Assembly: GCA_945939115.1 (NCBI GenBank)
Contig: CAMEVC010000013.1
Location: 1 to 64,000 of the forward strand
DNA from: an uncultured Eubacterium sp.
GTDB lineage: Bacteria > Bacillota > Clostridia > Lachnospirales > Lachnospiraceae
DNA length: 64,000 nucleotides
Direction of reading: 5' to 3'
Shown: positions 30,546-41,119 of the stretch, piece after piece
Layout of the letters: each line of letters opens with the position of its first letter
How positions within the stretch are numbered: the first letter of the stretch is position 1
Made by a program: the position numbers and the translations under genes
Notes under the pieces: model-generated
What the model saw: only the letters and a program-made list of their open reading frames with translations
Database searches by the model: none
What the model was told of the DNA's origin: nothing

Positions 30546-32201
30546 TTATCTGGCAAGATTCTCTTTCATTCCATCGAGAAAATCATATATCTCGTCCACA
30601 AATGTTTTACCATAACGCTCGTATTTATTCTCACCGACTCCGCTTACAGAAAGCATTTCTTCTCTGTTAAACGGCACCTTAAGACACATATCAATAAGTG
30701 TCTTATCAGAAAAAATAATGTACGGTGGCATCCCAACAGAAACAGCAATCATTTTTCTTAATTCCCGAAGCCTGTTAAATAATTCTACACCTCTCTCATT
30801 AAGCACATCTTCCGGCTTTCTGGTTCTTGGTGTTGCATAAGCTGATTTTGCCATCTGTGCTGACCGCTTAAGTTTTTCAGCTGTCATAATATCCCAGCCT
30901 GAATCCCTTCCTCTTATCCTGCTGCCTGTATCCATATATGCCTTATCTGCCAGCAGCTCTGACTCATCTGCTATACAGTTAGAACAATTATTGCAGTTGT
31001 ATTTCCCGCCATATGGATTATCAGGTTTCTCACCAAAATATTTAAGAATATATTCCCTCAAACAGCCTGCCGTCCTGCAATAGTCCACCATTGCATTAAG
31101 CCTTCTCTTATCCAGCGCGATAAGTCTTGCCTGCTCACTTTCATCTATCTCCGGATTGGGCTCCCTGTGTTCAATAAAAAACTTATTAATCATAATATCC
31201 TGTGGCGAATATAGAAGTATACACTCTGAATCTTCACCGTCACGCCCCGCTCTTCCAGCCTCCTGATAATAGTTCTCTATGCACTGGGGCATATTGTAAT
31301 GAATAACATATCTTACATTAGACTTGTCGATTCCCATTCCAAATGCATTAGTTGCCACAACAACAGGTTTTATATCATATATAAATGAATCCTGATTATC
31401 CTTTCTCTCCTGGGGAGAAAGCCCGGCATGGTATTTTGTCACTGAAAAACCATTGGAATTGAGCAAATCATACACCTTCTCAACATTTTTTCTTGTGGCA
31501 CAGTATATTATGCCGCTATCCTGTCTATGGGATATAACATAATCAAGCACATAGGAATCTTTATCTTTTATGTGCTTAACTTTAAAGCAAAGATTCTCCC
31601 TGTCAAATCCTGTGGTAAGTATTGTAGGTCTCTCAAGAGAAAGAATCTGCAAAATGTCATCTCTTACCTTGCTGGTAGCCGTGGCTGTAAATGCACTGAT
31701 TATCGGCCTGACAGCAAGTTTCTTTACGAAAGATAATATGTTGAGATAACTCGGTCTGAAGTCCTGCCCCCACTGGGATATGCAGTGCGCCTCGTCCACT
31801 GTTATCATAGAAATCTCCGCATGGGTTGCAAAGTCCAAAAAGCCTCTCGTCTCAAGTCTCTCCGGCGCCACATATATAATCTTATACTGTCCCCGGGAAG
31901 CCAGCGCCAAAGCTTTAGTTATCTGGTTATCTGTAAGTGAACTGTTTATATATGCAGCGTGGACACCTGCCTGATTCAGTGCTCCCACCTGATCCTTCAT
32001 AAGAGATATAAGTGGTGAGACCACAAGAGTAATGCCGGTCATTAATAATGCCGGCACCTGATAACATAATGATTTTCCTGCTCCTGTTGGCATGATTCCC
32101 AAAACATCTCTGCCGGAAAGAATGCTGTCAACCAGCTTCTCCTGTCCCGGCCGGAAAGAATCATAGCCAAAGTACTGTTTTAAAACTGTGTATTTATCCA
32201 T
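30546..32201 (-). CDS. recQ: ATP-dependent DNA helicase RecQ
   Basis: FRPGQEKLVDSILSGRDVLGIMPTGAGKSLCYQ, DEAHCISQWGQDFRPSY, zinc-cluster CNNCSNC, C-terminal HRDC. Confidence 0.95.
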   Translation of the reverse strand: MDKYTVLKQYFGYDSFRPGQEKLVDSILSGRDVLGIMPTGAGKSLCYQVPALLMTGITLVVSPLISLMKDQVGALNQAGVHAAYINSSLTDNQITKALALASRGQYKIIYVAPERLETRGFLDFATHAEISMITVDEAHCISQWGQDFRPSYLNILSFVKKLAVRPIISAFTATATSKVRDDILQILSLERPTILTTGFDRENLCFKVKHIKDKDSYVLDYVISHRQDSGIIYCATRKNVEKVYDLLNSNGFSVTKYHAGLSPQERKDNQDSFIYDIKPVVVATNAFGMGIDKSNVRYVIHYNMPQCIENYYQEAGRAGRDGEDSECILLYSPQDIMINKFFIEHREPNPEIDESEQARLIALDKRRLNAMVDYCRTAGCLREYILKYFGEKPDNPYGGKYNCNNCSNCIADESELLADKAYMDTGSRIRGRDSGWDIMTAEKLKRSAQMAKSAYATPRTRKPEDVLNERGVELFNRLRELRKMIAVSVGMPPYIIFSDKTLIDMCLKVPFNREEMLSVSGVGENKYERYGKTFVDEIYDFLDGMKENLAR

Positions 32202-33804
32202 CTTGTCTGCTCTTTAACTCTCTCTTGCTCTCATACATCTTCTGGTCTGCCCTGCTTCTTGTATCCTCAAAATCCTTGTCTGTATCGGCATCAAACTTTG
32301 CATAACCGCATGCAATCTTAATATCCGGACTCTGCGGATTCTTCTTTGTAGCCTTATTCTCTTCCTCGCAGAGCATATGTACACATTTCTCAATATCAAC
32401 TCTGGATGCATGTTTTATAACTGTACAGAACTCGTCTCCTCCTATCCTGTAACAGTTTCCATATCTTCCAAAAACATCTTTGATAATATCCGCCGCAGTC
32501 TCGATATATGCATCTCCCTCTGCATGTCCGAGATTATCATTGCACCACTTAAGATTATTCAGGTCAAAGGTAACAATTCCAATATCTGTATAATCCTTTG
32601 TAGAATTCTCCCAATTGTCAAAGGCTGTTCTGTTATACATAGCCGTCATGGCATCTGTTATTGCCAAGTCCCTGTAAAATTCTGCCTTGCGGCCTTCCCT
32701 TATCTTCTCCATTGCCTCTGACATACTCTCCGTTGCAAGGGTAATTATGCACACAAGCATCCCCATCTTTCCTACAACATCTGTCTGGTTGAAATTGCTG
32801 TAATAAGCTATCAGATCAATTATCACGGATAGAATAAGGGCAGCGGCGGCAATAATATTAGCCTTAACCTTCCTGTCGAATCCTTTTTCCCGTATTCTTA
32901 TAATAATCAGCCCCGTAAGATACACTAAAGACATTGCCAGCATAAAATGTATAACCTTCACACTCAGCTTATACTCCCATATTCCTGTCATATGCAGCAC
33001 AAGAAGAGCAATATCTGTAACAGCGAATATTGTACACAAAATATTGCTTGCCAGAGATTTCTTCATCTGGAAGAAATATTTCTCTGCCTGCACAAAAGGA
33101 ATAGGCATCATCATAAGAAGTGTATACCCTACAAATGAAGCCACTGTTCTGTTCTCTACCAGCATAGTGGCAAGACTTGTCTCATTAAGCGACCAGCATC
33201 CTACAATCATTGCATATATTCCAAAATATAGCATTGCCTGAGTATGCATAATACTTTTTCTGCTGCATAACCAGACAAAAACCATAAACAGACCAACAAT
33301 AAAGATTATCCAGCATATCGCCGCCGGCAGAAGTGAACTTGTTATTATATTCTTCACAATAGTAGTCTCATCACCATATTCAAATGAAACGTCACCTATC
33401 TCAATATTGTCATATACACTTGTAAGCTTAACAGTGACATCCGTGGTATAAGATGGAATGATTACTATATTGTAAGAGGTTCCCGGCGTTTTTCCAAAAA
33501 CTGAATTACCACCTTTAATATAATAAATGCACTGTCCATTAGCATATACTTCCACATTCTGGTGTACGGAAAAGAATGTCAGTGCCATGTTAGTATCAGC
33601 CGAACCATTGAGCTTGATATAATATATAGCTTCGTTATTATTAACCGACTCTTTCTTCTCTGGCACAACAGCAACGACAGACTTATTATCAGCTCTTGTT
33701 TTTTTATTGAATTCTCCAACAGAAAAACCCACAACCATGCAGACTACAAAACCTAGCAAAAACAGCAGATAAACAACTCTGTTTATTATATGAATATTCT
33801 TCAT
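32194..33804 (-). CDS. Membrane-anchored diguanylate cyclase (GGDEF domain)
   Basis: N-terminal TM, extracytoplasmic domain, multi-TM block, then DAMTAMYNRTAF...CYRIGGDEFCTVI. Confidence 0.93.
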   Translation of the reverse strand: MKNIHIINRVVYLLFLLGFVVCMVVGFSVGEFNKKTRADNKSVVAVVPEKKESVNNNEAIYYIKLNGSADTNMALTFFSVHQNVEVYANGQCIYYIKGGNSVFGKTPGTSYNIVIIPSYTTDVTVKLTSVYDNIEIGDVSFEYGDETTIVKNIITSSLLPAAICWIIFIVGLFMVFVWLCSRKSIMHTQAMLYFGIYAMIVGCWSLNETSLATMLVENRTVASFVGYTLLMMMPIPFVQAEKYFFQMKKSLASNILCTIFAVTDIALLVLHMTGIWEYKLSVKVIHFMLAMSLVYLTGLIIIRIREKGFDRKVKANIIAAAALILSVIIDLIAYYSNFNQTDVVGKMGMLVCIITLATESMSEAMEKIREGRKAEFYRDLAITDAMTAMYNRTAFDNWENSTKDYTDIGIVTFDLNNLKWCNDNLGHAEGDAYIETAADIIKDVFGRYGNCYRIGGDEFCTVIKHASRVDIEKCVHMLCEEENKATKKNPQSPDIKIACGYAKFDADTDKDFEDTRSRADQKMYESKRELKSRQDG

Positions 33805-33894
33805 AAAAAAAGCCTCTCTAATGTATTGTTCCGTTAAAATGTCTCACGAATATAATACAGTAGATTGGCTTTATTTTCAAATATTTTCGCAATA

Positions 33895-34944
33895 TTATAT
33901 ATTCTTTGAAAGGTCAGTTGGATTCTCTGAATATTTCAAAGCAGTATCTCTTGAAATCTTTCTTGTCTTAACAAGATTAGCAAGAGAGTAATTCATTGTA
34001 TGCATTCCAGCCTGAATATTAGACTGGAGTACAGTCTGAATCTGGTTAGTCTTCTGTTCCTTGATAAGGTTGGCAACAGCAGTATTATTAAGCATTATCT
34101 CTGTAGCTGCTGTTCTTCCTTCCTGCCCGTCAAGCGGAACAAGAGTCTGTGTTATTACTCCTGTGAGTACAGAAGCAAGCTGGACAACCAGTGCCGGCTG
34201 AGCCTCAATAGGACAGGCACTTATGATACGCTCAACAGTCTGTGCTGCACTTCTTGTATGAAGTGTTGAAAGAACCAGATGTCCTGTCTCTGATGCTGTT
34301 ATTGCAGCATTAATTGTCTCATAATCTCTCATCTCTCCCACAAGGATTATATCAGGGTCCTCACGAAGTGAAGAACGAAGTGCTGTAGCGAAATCAGGAA
34401 CATCTCTTCCCACCTGTCTCTGATGAATCATTGACTTCTTAAATCCATATACATACTCAATAGGGTCTTCAATTGTGATAACATGTCTTGACATATTATT
34501 ATTAATATAATCAATCATAGCAGCAAGAGTTGTAGACTTACCGCTACCTGTCGGTCCTGTTACAAGGATAAGACCTGATCTTTTGGTTGTAAGCTGTGCT
34601 AAGAGCTTACCCGGAAGTCCAAGATCCTCAAAAGATGGAATATTCGGTTCAAGAAGACGCACACTGGCTGCAAGATTTCTTCTCTGGTGGTATATATTAA
34701 TTCTTAATCTTCCACCAGTCTCATCCGTGGCAGCGACATCAATATCACGTCCCTCTTTAATCATTCTTATATCATCTTCTCTAAGGACAGAAAACAACAT
34801 TTTCTCTGTCTCTTCAGCAGTTGGCTTAATATCGAGAAGTTGAAGCTCCCCATATCTTCTCACGCCTACCTCTGCACCTGCTGTAATATGCAGGTCTGAA
34901 CACTTATTAATTCTTGCTTCTCTTATTAAATCTCTTAATTCCAT
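33895..34944 (-). CDS. pilT: PilT-family type IV pilus retraction ATPase
   Basis: GLILVTGPTGSGKSTTLAAMIDYIN, TIEDPIEYVY, GEMRDYETINAAITASETGHLVLSTLHT. Confidence 0.94.
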   Translation of the reverse strand: MELRDLIREARINKCSDLHITAGAEVGVRRYGELQLLDIKPTAEETEKMLFSVLREDDIRMIKEGRDIDVAATDETGGRLRINIYHQRRNLAASVRLLEPNIPSFEDLGLPGKLLAQLTTKRSGLILVTGPTGSGKSTTLAAMIDYINNNMSRHVITIEDPIEYVYGFKKSMIHQRQVGRDVPDFATALRSSLREDPDIILVGEMRDYETINAAITASETGHLVLSTLHTRSAAQTVERIISACPIEAQPALVVQLASVLTGVITQTLVPLDGQEGRTAATEIMLNNTAVANLIKEQKTNQIQTVLQSNIQAGMHTMNYSLANLVKTRKISRDTALKYSENPTDLSKNI

Positions 34945-35017
34945 ACTTCCCCTCCGTACTTTGTATTCTTAATCCGAATAACATATAGATACTACCACAT
35001 AGCCGTCTTTCATTCAA

Positions 35018-35659
35018 TCACACTTTTATCCCATTTTTCTGGCATATATCATAAAGACAGCATCTGTCACAATGTGGTGTTGTTCTCGCTGTGCATACCG
35101 CTCTTCCATGGTCAACAAGTCTGTGGCACAGTTCATTTCCCTCTTCCGGCGGCACAATCTTTCTTAAAGCCATCTCCACCTTCTTAGGGTCTTTCTCATC
35201 CTTTACAAGTCCTATTCTGTTGGACAGCCTTATACAGTGCGTATCCGTAACTATTGCCGGCTTTCCGAACACATCTCCCATCACAAGATTAGCACTCTTT
35301 CTGCCAACTCCGGGAAGCTTAAGCAGCTCGTCAAAGTCATCCGGAACCCTGTCATTATAATTCTCATGAAGCATTTTCATGCAGGCACATATATCCTTCG
35401 CCTTACTCTTTCCTAATCCGCAGGGTCTGACTATAGCCTCAACATCTAAAGGATCAGCCTTTGCAAGAGCTGCTATATCAGGATACTTCGCAAAAAGCCC
35501 CTTTACAACAACATTTACTCTTGCATCCGTACACTGTGCAGCAAGTCTTACGCTGACCAGCAGCTTCCACGCATCATCATAATCCAGCGTACAGTCAGAA
35601 TCAGGGTATTCTGTTTTCAATCTTTTAATTACTTCCAGTACACGTTCTTTTTTTGTCAT
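35018..35659 (-). CDS. nth: Endonuclease III
   Basis: HhH LLKLPGVGRKSANLVMGDVFGKPAIVTDTH and C-terminal Fe-S cysteines (C-x6-C-x2-C-x5-C). Confidence 0.96.
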   Translation of the reverse strand: MTKKERVLEVIKRLKTEYPDSDCTLDYDDAWKLLVSVRLAAQCTDARVNVVVKGLFAKYPDIAALAKADPLDVEAIVRPCGLGKSKAKDICACMKMLHENYNDRVPDDFDELLKLPGVGRKSANLVMGDVFGKPAIVTDTHCIRLSNRIGLVKDEKDPKKVEMALRKIVPPEEGNELCHRLVDHGRAVCTARTTPHCDRCCLYDICQKNGIKV

Positions 35660-35759
35660 CTTTATGCTGCTATTGTCCCCCTCTTAAATTTACCGGACAC
35701 AATATGCCGGTTCTCATGTCTTGATTATAGCTTTCGGGGCAGCTTTGCGCAACTTATTA

Positions 35760-38039
35760 TTAAAGGTGCCATATATCATTATTATATTGTCTGATAGTCC
35801 TGTCTGATGAGAAGAATCCTGCCTTTGCAATATTAACAAGCATCTTTTTTCCCCATACTGCTCTGTCCTCATAGTCTGCCAAAGCCTGTTCCTTAACTCT
35901 GATATAATCCTTAAAGTCAAGGAGTGCCATAAACCAGTCTTTTCCTACAATCTCTTTGTAAAGCCTGTTCAGATTCTCCGGATCACCTGCTTCAAGCATT
36001 GTATCGGAAACTATGAAATCAACACATTTTTTAATCAGTTCATCTTCCTCATATAACTTTCTGGCTGAATAATCTGATTTCTCATAATGTGCAATAACTT
36101 CATCACTTGAGGCACCAAAGGTATATATATTGTCACTACCTACAAGTTCGGCAATCTCAACATTAGCCCCATCCATTGTTCCTAATGTCACAGCACCGTT
36201 TAACATAAACTTCATGTTTCCTGTTCCTGATGCCTCCTTGGATGCAAGGGAAATCTGTTCAGAAATATCACATGCAGGAATAAGTTTTTCTGCAAGAGTC
36301 ACATTATAATTCTCAACAAGAACCACCTTAAGATATGGACTTACCTGTGGGTCAGCGGCAATAACCTTTCCGAGCGTTAAGATAAGATGAATAATATCCT
36401 TTGCAATTATATACGCCGGAGCAGCCTTCGCACCGAATATTACTGTAATAGGCGTCTTTGGAATATTTCCAGCCTTGATATCAAAATATTTGTTAATGAT
36501 ATACAAGGCATTCATCTGCTGCCTCTTATACTCATGAAGTCTCTTTATCTGAATATCAAACACTGATTCCGGATTGATATCTATATTCTGTGTTGTCTTA
36601 AGGTATGCCGCAAGCGACTGCTTGTTGTGCTTCTTTATGTCAAGGATATGCTCTATAACATTATTGTCATCAGCGTATCGCATCAGGTCTGAAAGCTTAT
36701 CTGCATCCTGTCTGTAATCTGTTCCAATTAACTGTTCAATATACTCTGAAAGCTCGTGGTCACAATGGGTAAGCCATCTTCTGAATGTAATACCATTAGT
36801 CTTGTTATTGAACTTTTCAGGATATATTTTATAGAAATTGTTAAGCTCTGTATCCTTAAGAATCTCTGTATGAAGCTTTGCCACACCATTCACGCTCATA
36901 CCATAATGAATATCAATATGTGCCATATGGACAAGGTCTTTGTCATCAATTATATACACTGATTCATCTGTGTACCTTTCCTTTACTCTCCTGTCAAGTT
37001 CCCTGATAATAAGCATAAGCTGCGGAACAACCTTTTCAAGATATTTCACAGGCCATTTCTCGAGGGCTTCCGCAAGAATTGTGTGGTTCGTGTAGGCACA
37101 ACTCTTTGAAACAATTTCAATTGCCTCATCCATTGTAATTACACTTCCGTCCACATCCCCATCTGTAGTAAGGATTCTAATAAGCTCCGGGATAACCATT
37201 GTTGGGTGAGTGTCGTTAATCTGAATTACTGCAAGCTCAGGAAGGTTTCTAAAAGTCTTTCCCAGAGCCTTACATTTGTCCCTGCATTCATCCAGAATAA
37301 GATGTGCTCCGTTGCTGACCATGAAATACTGCTGGTAAATTCTCAGAAGACGTCCCAGCTCATCACTGTCATCAGGATACAGAAACAGCGTCAGATTCTT
37401 ACTGATATCTTCCTTGTCAAAATCAATTCCGTCCCCGGTGACAATGCTCTCATCCACTGTCTCAACATCAAACAAATGCAGCTTATTAGTTCTCTTCCCG
37501 CCATACACATCAATATCGTACATTCTTGAAACAACACTCAGATTCCCAAAATCAATCTTATAGGAAACATCTGTAGGAATAAGCCAGCTATCAGATTCTA
37601 TCCACGGATTAGGTACTTCCTTCTGCTTTCCGTTCTCAAACACCTGCTTAAAAAGACCAAGATGATAATTGAGTCCTATTCCATCACCATTCAGACCCTC
37701 ATTGGCTATTGAATCAAGAAAGCAGGCTGCAAGTCGTCCAAGGCCGCCATTACCCAGAGACGGTTCAACCTCAATCTCCTCAATATCAGTCAGGCTTTTT
37801 CCTGCTGAAGCCAGTTCATTTTTAACATCATCATAAAGTCCAAGATTAATAAGATTATTAGATAACAGCTTTCCTATAAGGAACTCAGCGGATATATAGT
37901 AAACCTTCTTTCCGTTGTCTTTTACAATTCTATCATTGCCTTTTTCCTTAATAAGCTGCATAAGTGCCTGAAAGCACTCCTCATTACTGCAGTCTCCAAG
38001 GCTTTTGCCATAAATTCTCATACTAATCTCATTAAGCAT
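35760..38039 (-). CDS. glgP: Glycogen/alpha-glucan phosphorylase
   Basis: PLP-site region [47 protein letters not shown]. Confidence 0.96.
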   Translation of the reverse strand: MLNEISMRIYGKSLGDCSNEECFQALMQLIKEKGNDRIVKDNGKKVYYISAEFLIGKLLSNNLINLGLYDDVKNELASAGKSLTDIEEIEVEPSLGNGGLGRLAACFLDSIANEGLNGDGIGLNYHLGLFKQVFENGKQKEVPNPWIESDSWLIPTDVSYKIDFGNLSVVSRMYDIDVYGGKRTNKLHLFDVETVDESIVTGDGIDFDKEDISKNLTLFLYPDDSDELGRLLRIYQQYFMVSNGAHLILDECRDKCKALGKTFRNLPELAVIQINDTHPTMVIPELIRILTTDGDVDGSVITMDEAIEIVSKSCAYTNHTILAEALEKWPVKYLEKVVPQLMLIIRELDRRVKERYTDESVYIIDDKDLVHMAHIDIHYGMSVNGVAKLHTEILKDTELNNFYKIYPEKFNNKTNGITFRRWLTHCDHELSEYIEQLIGTDYRQDADKLSDLMRYADDNNVIEHILDIKKHNKQSLAAYLKTTQNIDINPESVFDIQIKRLHEYKRQQMNALYIINKYFDIKAGNIPKTPITVIFGAKAAPAYIIAKDIIHLILTLGKVIAADPQVSPYLKVVLVENYNVTLAEKLIPACDISEQISLASKEASGTGNMKFMLNGAVTLGTMDGANVEIAELVGSDNIYTFGASSDEVIAHYEKSDYSARKLYEEDELIKKCVDFIVSDTMLEAGDPENLNRLYKEIVGKDWFMALLDFKDYIRVKEQALADYEDRAVWGKKMLVNIAKAGFFSSDRTIRQYNNDIWHL

Positions 38040-38163
38040 AATGTTGCCCTCCATTTTTGTATATATATTTTATTATATAGTTGATAGAAAAATTCTCTTG
38101 CTCTATAATAGTGAAAACTTGTACAATTCTATCAAATTGAGACAAATAAAAGGAATTATCAAT

Positions 38164-39039
38164 ATGAAATTGGAAGAATATAAACCTTTGAAAGAAAATA
38201 AATCCCACTTCACCACAGACTTTCTCTATAATACATATTTATGCTCTATCCCTCTGGATTTTTCTGAAGTGCCTCTTCACTGGCACAACGAGATGGAGCT
38301 TATCTACATAAAGAAAGGATGCGGCATTGTCAGTGTTGACCTGGAACGCTTCATTGTACATGGAGGAGACCTTGTTGTTGTTATGCCCGGACATATTCAC
38401 TCTATCAGCCAGAACAGCAATGACAGATTTGAATATGAGAATATTATCTTTAATCTCGATATGCTTATTTCCCGTCAGTGTGACCGGGCTACTCTGGAAT
38501 TTTTTACAGGGATTTCAAGTTTTAGGGGATACTGTTGTCCGGTGATTACTTCTTCTGACAAGCATTATGATGAACTCATTAGTTATATTGATGAGGCTGA
38601 TAAGATATGTCAGTCATTTCCATGTGGATATGAGATGAAAATTCGTGGCTGTCTGTTTAATTTCTTTTTTGAGCTGGTAAGTTATTTCTATTCTGCTAAA
38701 GAAAATACTGTAATATTATCTGATGAGAAGATGGGAAAGCTTAAATCCATTCTTAATTATGTTGAAAACAACTACCAGAATTCAATTTCTATAGGAGATA
38801 TTTCTTCACACTGCCATTTCAGCCAATCTCATTTTATGAAATTCTTTAAAAGCTGTACAGGAGTATCTTTCATTGAATATCTCAACGATTACAGACTGCT
38901 TGTGGCTGCAAGAATGTTAAAATCCACAACCCTTGCCATCATTGACATTGCATCAGATTGTGGCTTTGATAACATTTCATATTTTAACCGGAAATTCAAG
39001 GCAAAATACGGAATGCCCCCGAGAGAATACAGGAAATAA
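38164..39039 (+). CDS. AraC family transcriptional regulator (cupin-like sensor plus double HTH)
   Basis: C-terminal HTH (ISSHCHFSQSHFMKFFKSCTGVSFIEYLNDYRL...IASDCGFDNISYFNRKFKAKYGMPPREYRK). Confidence 0.93.
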   Translation: MKLEEYKPLKENKSHFTTDFLYNTYLCSIPLDFSEVPLHWHNEMELIYIKKGCGIVSVDLERFIVHGGDLVVVMPGHIHSISQNSNDRFEYENIIFNLDMLISRQCDRATLEFFTGISSFRGYCCPVITSSDKHYDELISYIDEADKICQSFPCGYEMKIRGCLFNFFFELVSYFYSAKENTVILSDEKMGKLKSILNYVENNYQNSISIGDISSHCHFSQSHFMKFFKSCTGVSFIEYLNDYRLLVAARMLKSTTLAIIDIASDCGFDNISYFNRKFKAKYGMPPREYRK

Positions 39040-39050
39040 CTTCTTAACGC

Positions 39051-39090
39051 AAAAAACCCTGTCTTCACATATAGTGAAAACAGGGGATAT
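39051..39090. terminator. Convergent terminator between the AraC gene and the zinc-ribbon membrane protein gene
   Basis: CCCTGTcTTCAC-atata-GTGAAaACAGGG stem with T6 on the minus-strand side. Confidence 0.85.
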
Positions 39091-39110
39091 TTTATCCTGA
39101 ATATTATGTA

Positions 39111-39779
39111 TTACATATATCCGTGAGTTCTGTTATAAGCATTGCAGATCATATTAGAATTCTTAATAAGAATATGCATTGCTACGAATGATCCGATACC
39201 GCAAAGGAATGAACCAAATATGAGCCAGAGAAGAACTGTTGTACCATTCTCCTGTATCATAAGACCATAACGAGGGCCGTTAGATGCAAGTCTGTTACCA
39301 AGATTATAGTACCAGAACCATGCATAAATTCCACATGTTACCATTGATAAAAGAATAAATGCAACAAGTCCTGATGTGCTCTGTCCATCACCTTCACATG
39401 CGATATTAACATCATGTGCCATCTTATAGATGAAATAGTAGCTGTAAATTCCACATGTTACAATTGTAAGCAGGATGTATGAGACAAGACCTCTGTCATC
39501 CTTTAATCTCTCTCCGCCACCATAAGGTGCCTGATTATAACCGTTATTGTACTGCTGATCCATATTATTTCCCCCGTTCATATTATTATACCCCTGATTA
39601 GAGTTTCCGGTAAAGCTCTGTTTCACCTCATTGAAAGCACTTCCAAGTTCCTGTTCTGCTCTGTTTAACATCTGACTTGCCTGATTGGCCATGCTCTTTT
39701 CCATTGAACAATCAGCACCACAGAAAGGACAGAACTTCGTTGAATCCGGAATCTGCTTTCCACATTTTGTACAAAACAT
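39111..39779 (-). CDS. Zinc-ribbon plus DUF4234-like membrane protein
   Basis: MFCTKCGKQIPDSTKFCPFCGADC; Asn/Gly linker; repeated VTCGIYSYYF / VTCGIYAWFWYYNLG segments. Confidence 0.8.
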   Translation of the reverse strand: MFCTKCGKQIPDSTKFCPFCGADCSMEKSMANQASQMLNRAEQELGSAFNEVKQSFTGNSNQGYNNMNGGNNMDQQYNNGYNQAPYGGGERLKDDRGLVSYILLTIVTCGIYSYYFIYKMAHDVNIACEGDGQSTSGLVAFILLSMVTCGIYAWFWYYNLGNRLASNGPRYGLMIQENGTTVLLWLIFGSFLCGIGSFVAMHILIKNSNMICNAYNRTHGYM

Positions 39780-39792
39780 TTGTTATCCTCCC

Positions 39793-40203
39793 TCATTTCT
39801 TTAGTTCTCGCATGATGCGGAATATGATATTATTCTGTGGCTCAAATACAACAATATTATCATTTCCTGCTATCATTCTGTATAAATAAACTATAACAAA
39901 TGCCCCGGCTATTGTAAACATAAAAATTTTATAAAATTTTATATTTATTTTAGATTTGCAAAGCATTATAATAAGTGCCACTGGTGGAAGAAAAAACAGA
40001 GGATGATACATAAATGCATCCCGAAAATTAAAATGCAGTAATGAAATCCATGCTCTTGACATCCCACACCCGGCACAGGATATTCCTGTCAGATACTTAA
40101 TAGGACATGTTACCCCGAATGACTCCAATATTATGTAGAGAATCACAACTGCCGCTATTGCGGAAATTGCTTCTGTTCCAGGTGAAAGCCTTCTCTTCTT
40201 CAC
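39793..40203 (-). CDS. DUF2752-like small membrane protein
   Basis: CPIKYLTGISCAGCGMSRAWISLLHFNFRDAFMYHPLFFL. Confidence 0.8.
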   Translation of the reverse strand: MKKRRLSPGTEAISAIAAVVILYIILESFGVTCPIKYLTGISCAGCGMSRAWISLLHFNFRDAFMYHPLFFLPPVALIIMLCKSKINIKFYKIFMFTIAGAFVIVYLYRMIAGNDNIVVFEPQNNIIFRIMRELKK

Positions 40204-40640
40204 TAATATTTAACCTCCGGCATAAGCTCATTGCTTATAACATCCAGCATTCTCTCCATTGTCTCAAGCTCTTCAGGAGAAAAACGGTTCTGAATACGCT
40301 GCATAACCTCCGACAGATATGTGTTGCTGATATTGTAATAATCAATGTATTTCTGAGTTACCTCAAGATGGTATTCCCGCTTATCCTCAGTCGACTGCAC
40401 TTTCTTAAGATATCCCTTCTTCACAAGATTGTTAATCTTGTATGCCGCATTGGGCGATGAGATACCAGCCATCTCCGCAAACTCGGCAACGGTCGGTTTA
40501 TCCAGTGCATATATTATCTCCATACAGAATGTCTCAACCGTTGTAAGAGATGTCTCCCTCTCCTGCAGCTTTTCAAACATCTTCTGATAAAAATGCATTT
40601 TAAACTTGGTGTACACTCTACTAAACGAATCCTGTAGCAA
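40203..40640 (-). CDS. MarR family regulator, candidate FabT-like fatty-acid synthesis repressor
   Basis: wHTH (PTVAEFAEMAGISSPNAAYKINNLVKKGYLKKVQSTEDKREYHLEVT); TTG start with GGGAGG ribosome-binding site 8 nt upstream; at the distal end of the FAS cluster. Confidence 0.85.
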   Translation of the reverse strand: MLQDSFSRVYTKFKMHFYQKMFEKLQERETSLTTVETFCMEIIYALDKPTVAEFAEMAGISSPNAAYKINNLVKKGYLKKVQSTEDKREYHLEVTQKYIDYYNISNTYLSEVMQRIQNRFSPEELETMERMLDVISNELMPEVKY

Positions 40641-40691
40641 ATCAAACGCCTCCCAGTTCTTATGTAATCTGGCACGATTATAGCAGTTATT

Positions 40692-41117
40692 CTATTCTAT
40701 TGCAAATGTAAGCTCCGCTGAAACAGCAAGCTTTCCGCCCACATATGCCTCAGCCTTACCGACTCCCACAGGCCCCTTTCTCGCAATTATTTCACAGGAC
40801 ATCTCAAGAACATCCCCCGGCGTAACCTGGGTTTTAAACTTGGCATTTTTAATACCTGCGAAAAGGGCAATATGTCCCTTATTTTTCTCCTCAGAAAGCA
40901 GTGCAACTGCCCCTGTCTGTGCAAGAGCTTCTATGATAAGCACACCCGGCATTACCTTTTTCTGTGGAAAATGTCCTACAAAATGCATCTCGTTGGCTGT
41001 TACACATTTGATACCGCAGGCTTTAACCCCCGGCTCACATTCTGTTATTCTGTCCACGAGAAGAAACGGATATCTGTGTGGAAGAATCTGCTGTATTTCA
41101 TCTGAATTAAGCTGCAT
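40692..41117 (-). CDS. fabZ: 3-hydroxyacyl-[ACP] dehydratase FabZ
   Basis: ILPHRYPFLLVDRITE, GHFPQKKVMPGVLIIEALAQTGA. Confidence 0.96.
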   Translation of the reverse strand: MQLNSDEIQQILPHRYPFLLVDRITECEPGVKACGIKCVTANEMHFVGHFPQKKVMPGVLIIEALAQTGAVALLSEEKNKGHIALFAGIKNAKFKTQVTPGDVLEMSCEIIARKGPVGVGKAEAYVGGKLAVSAELTFAIE

Positions 41118-41119
41118 AT

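Noticed and set aside
40633-40660. TTTGAT half-site overlapping the TTG start of the MarR gene as a second FabT operator
   Set aside because: Only one half (GTTTGATTTG) is present with no inverted partner; kept as a note, not a regulatory call.
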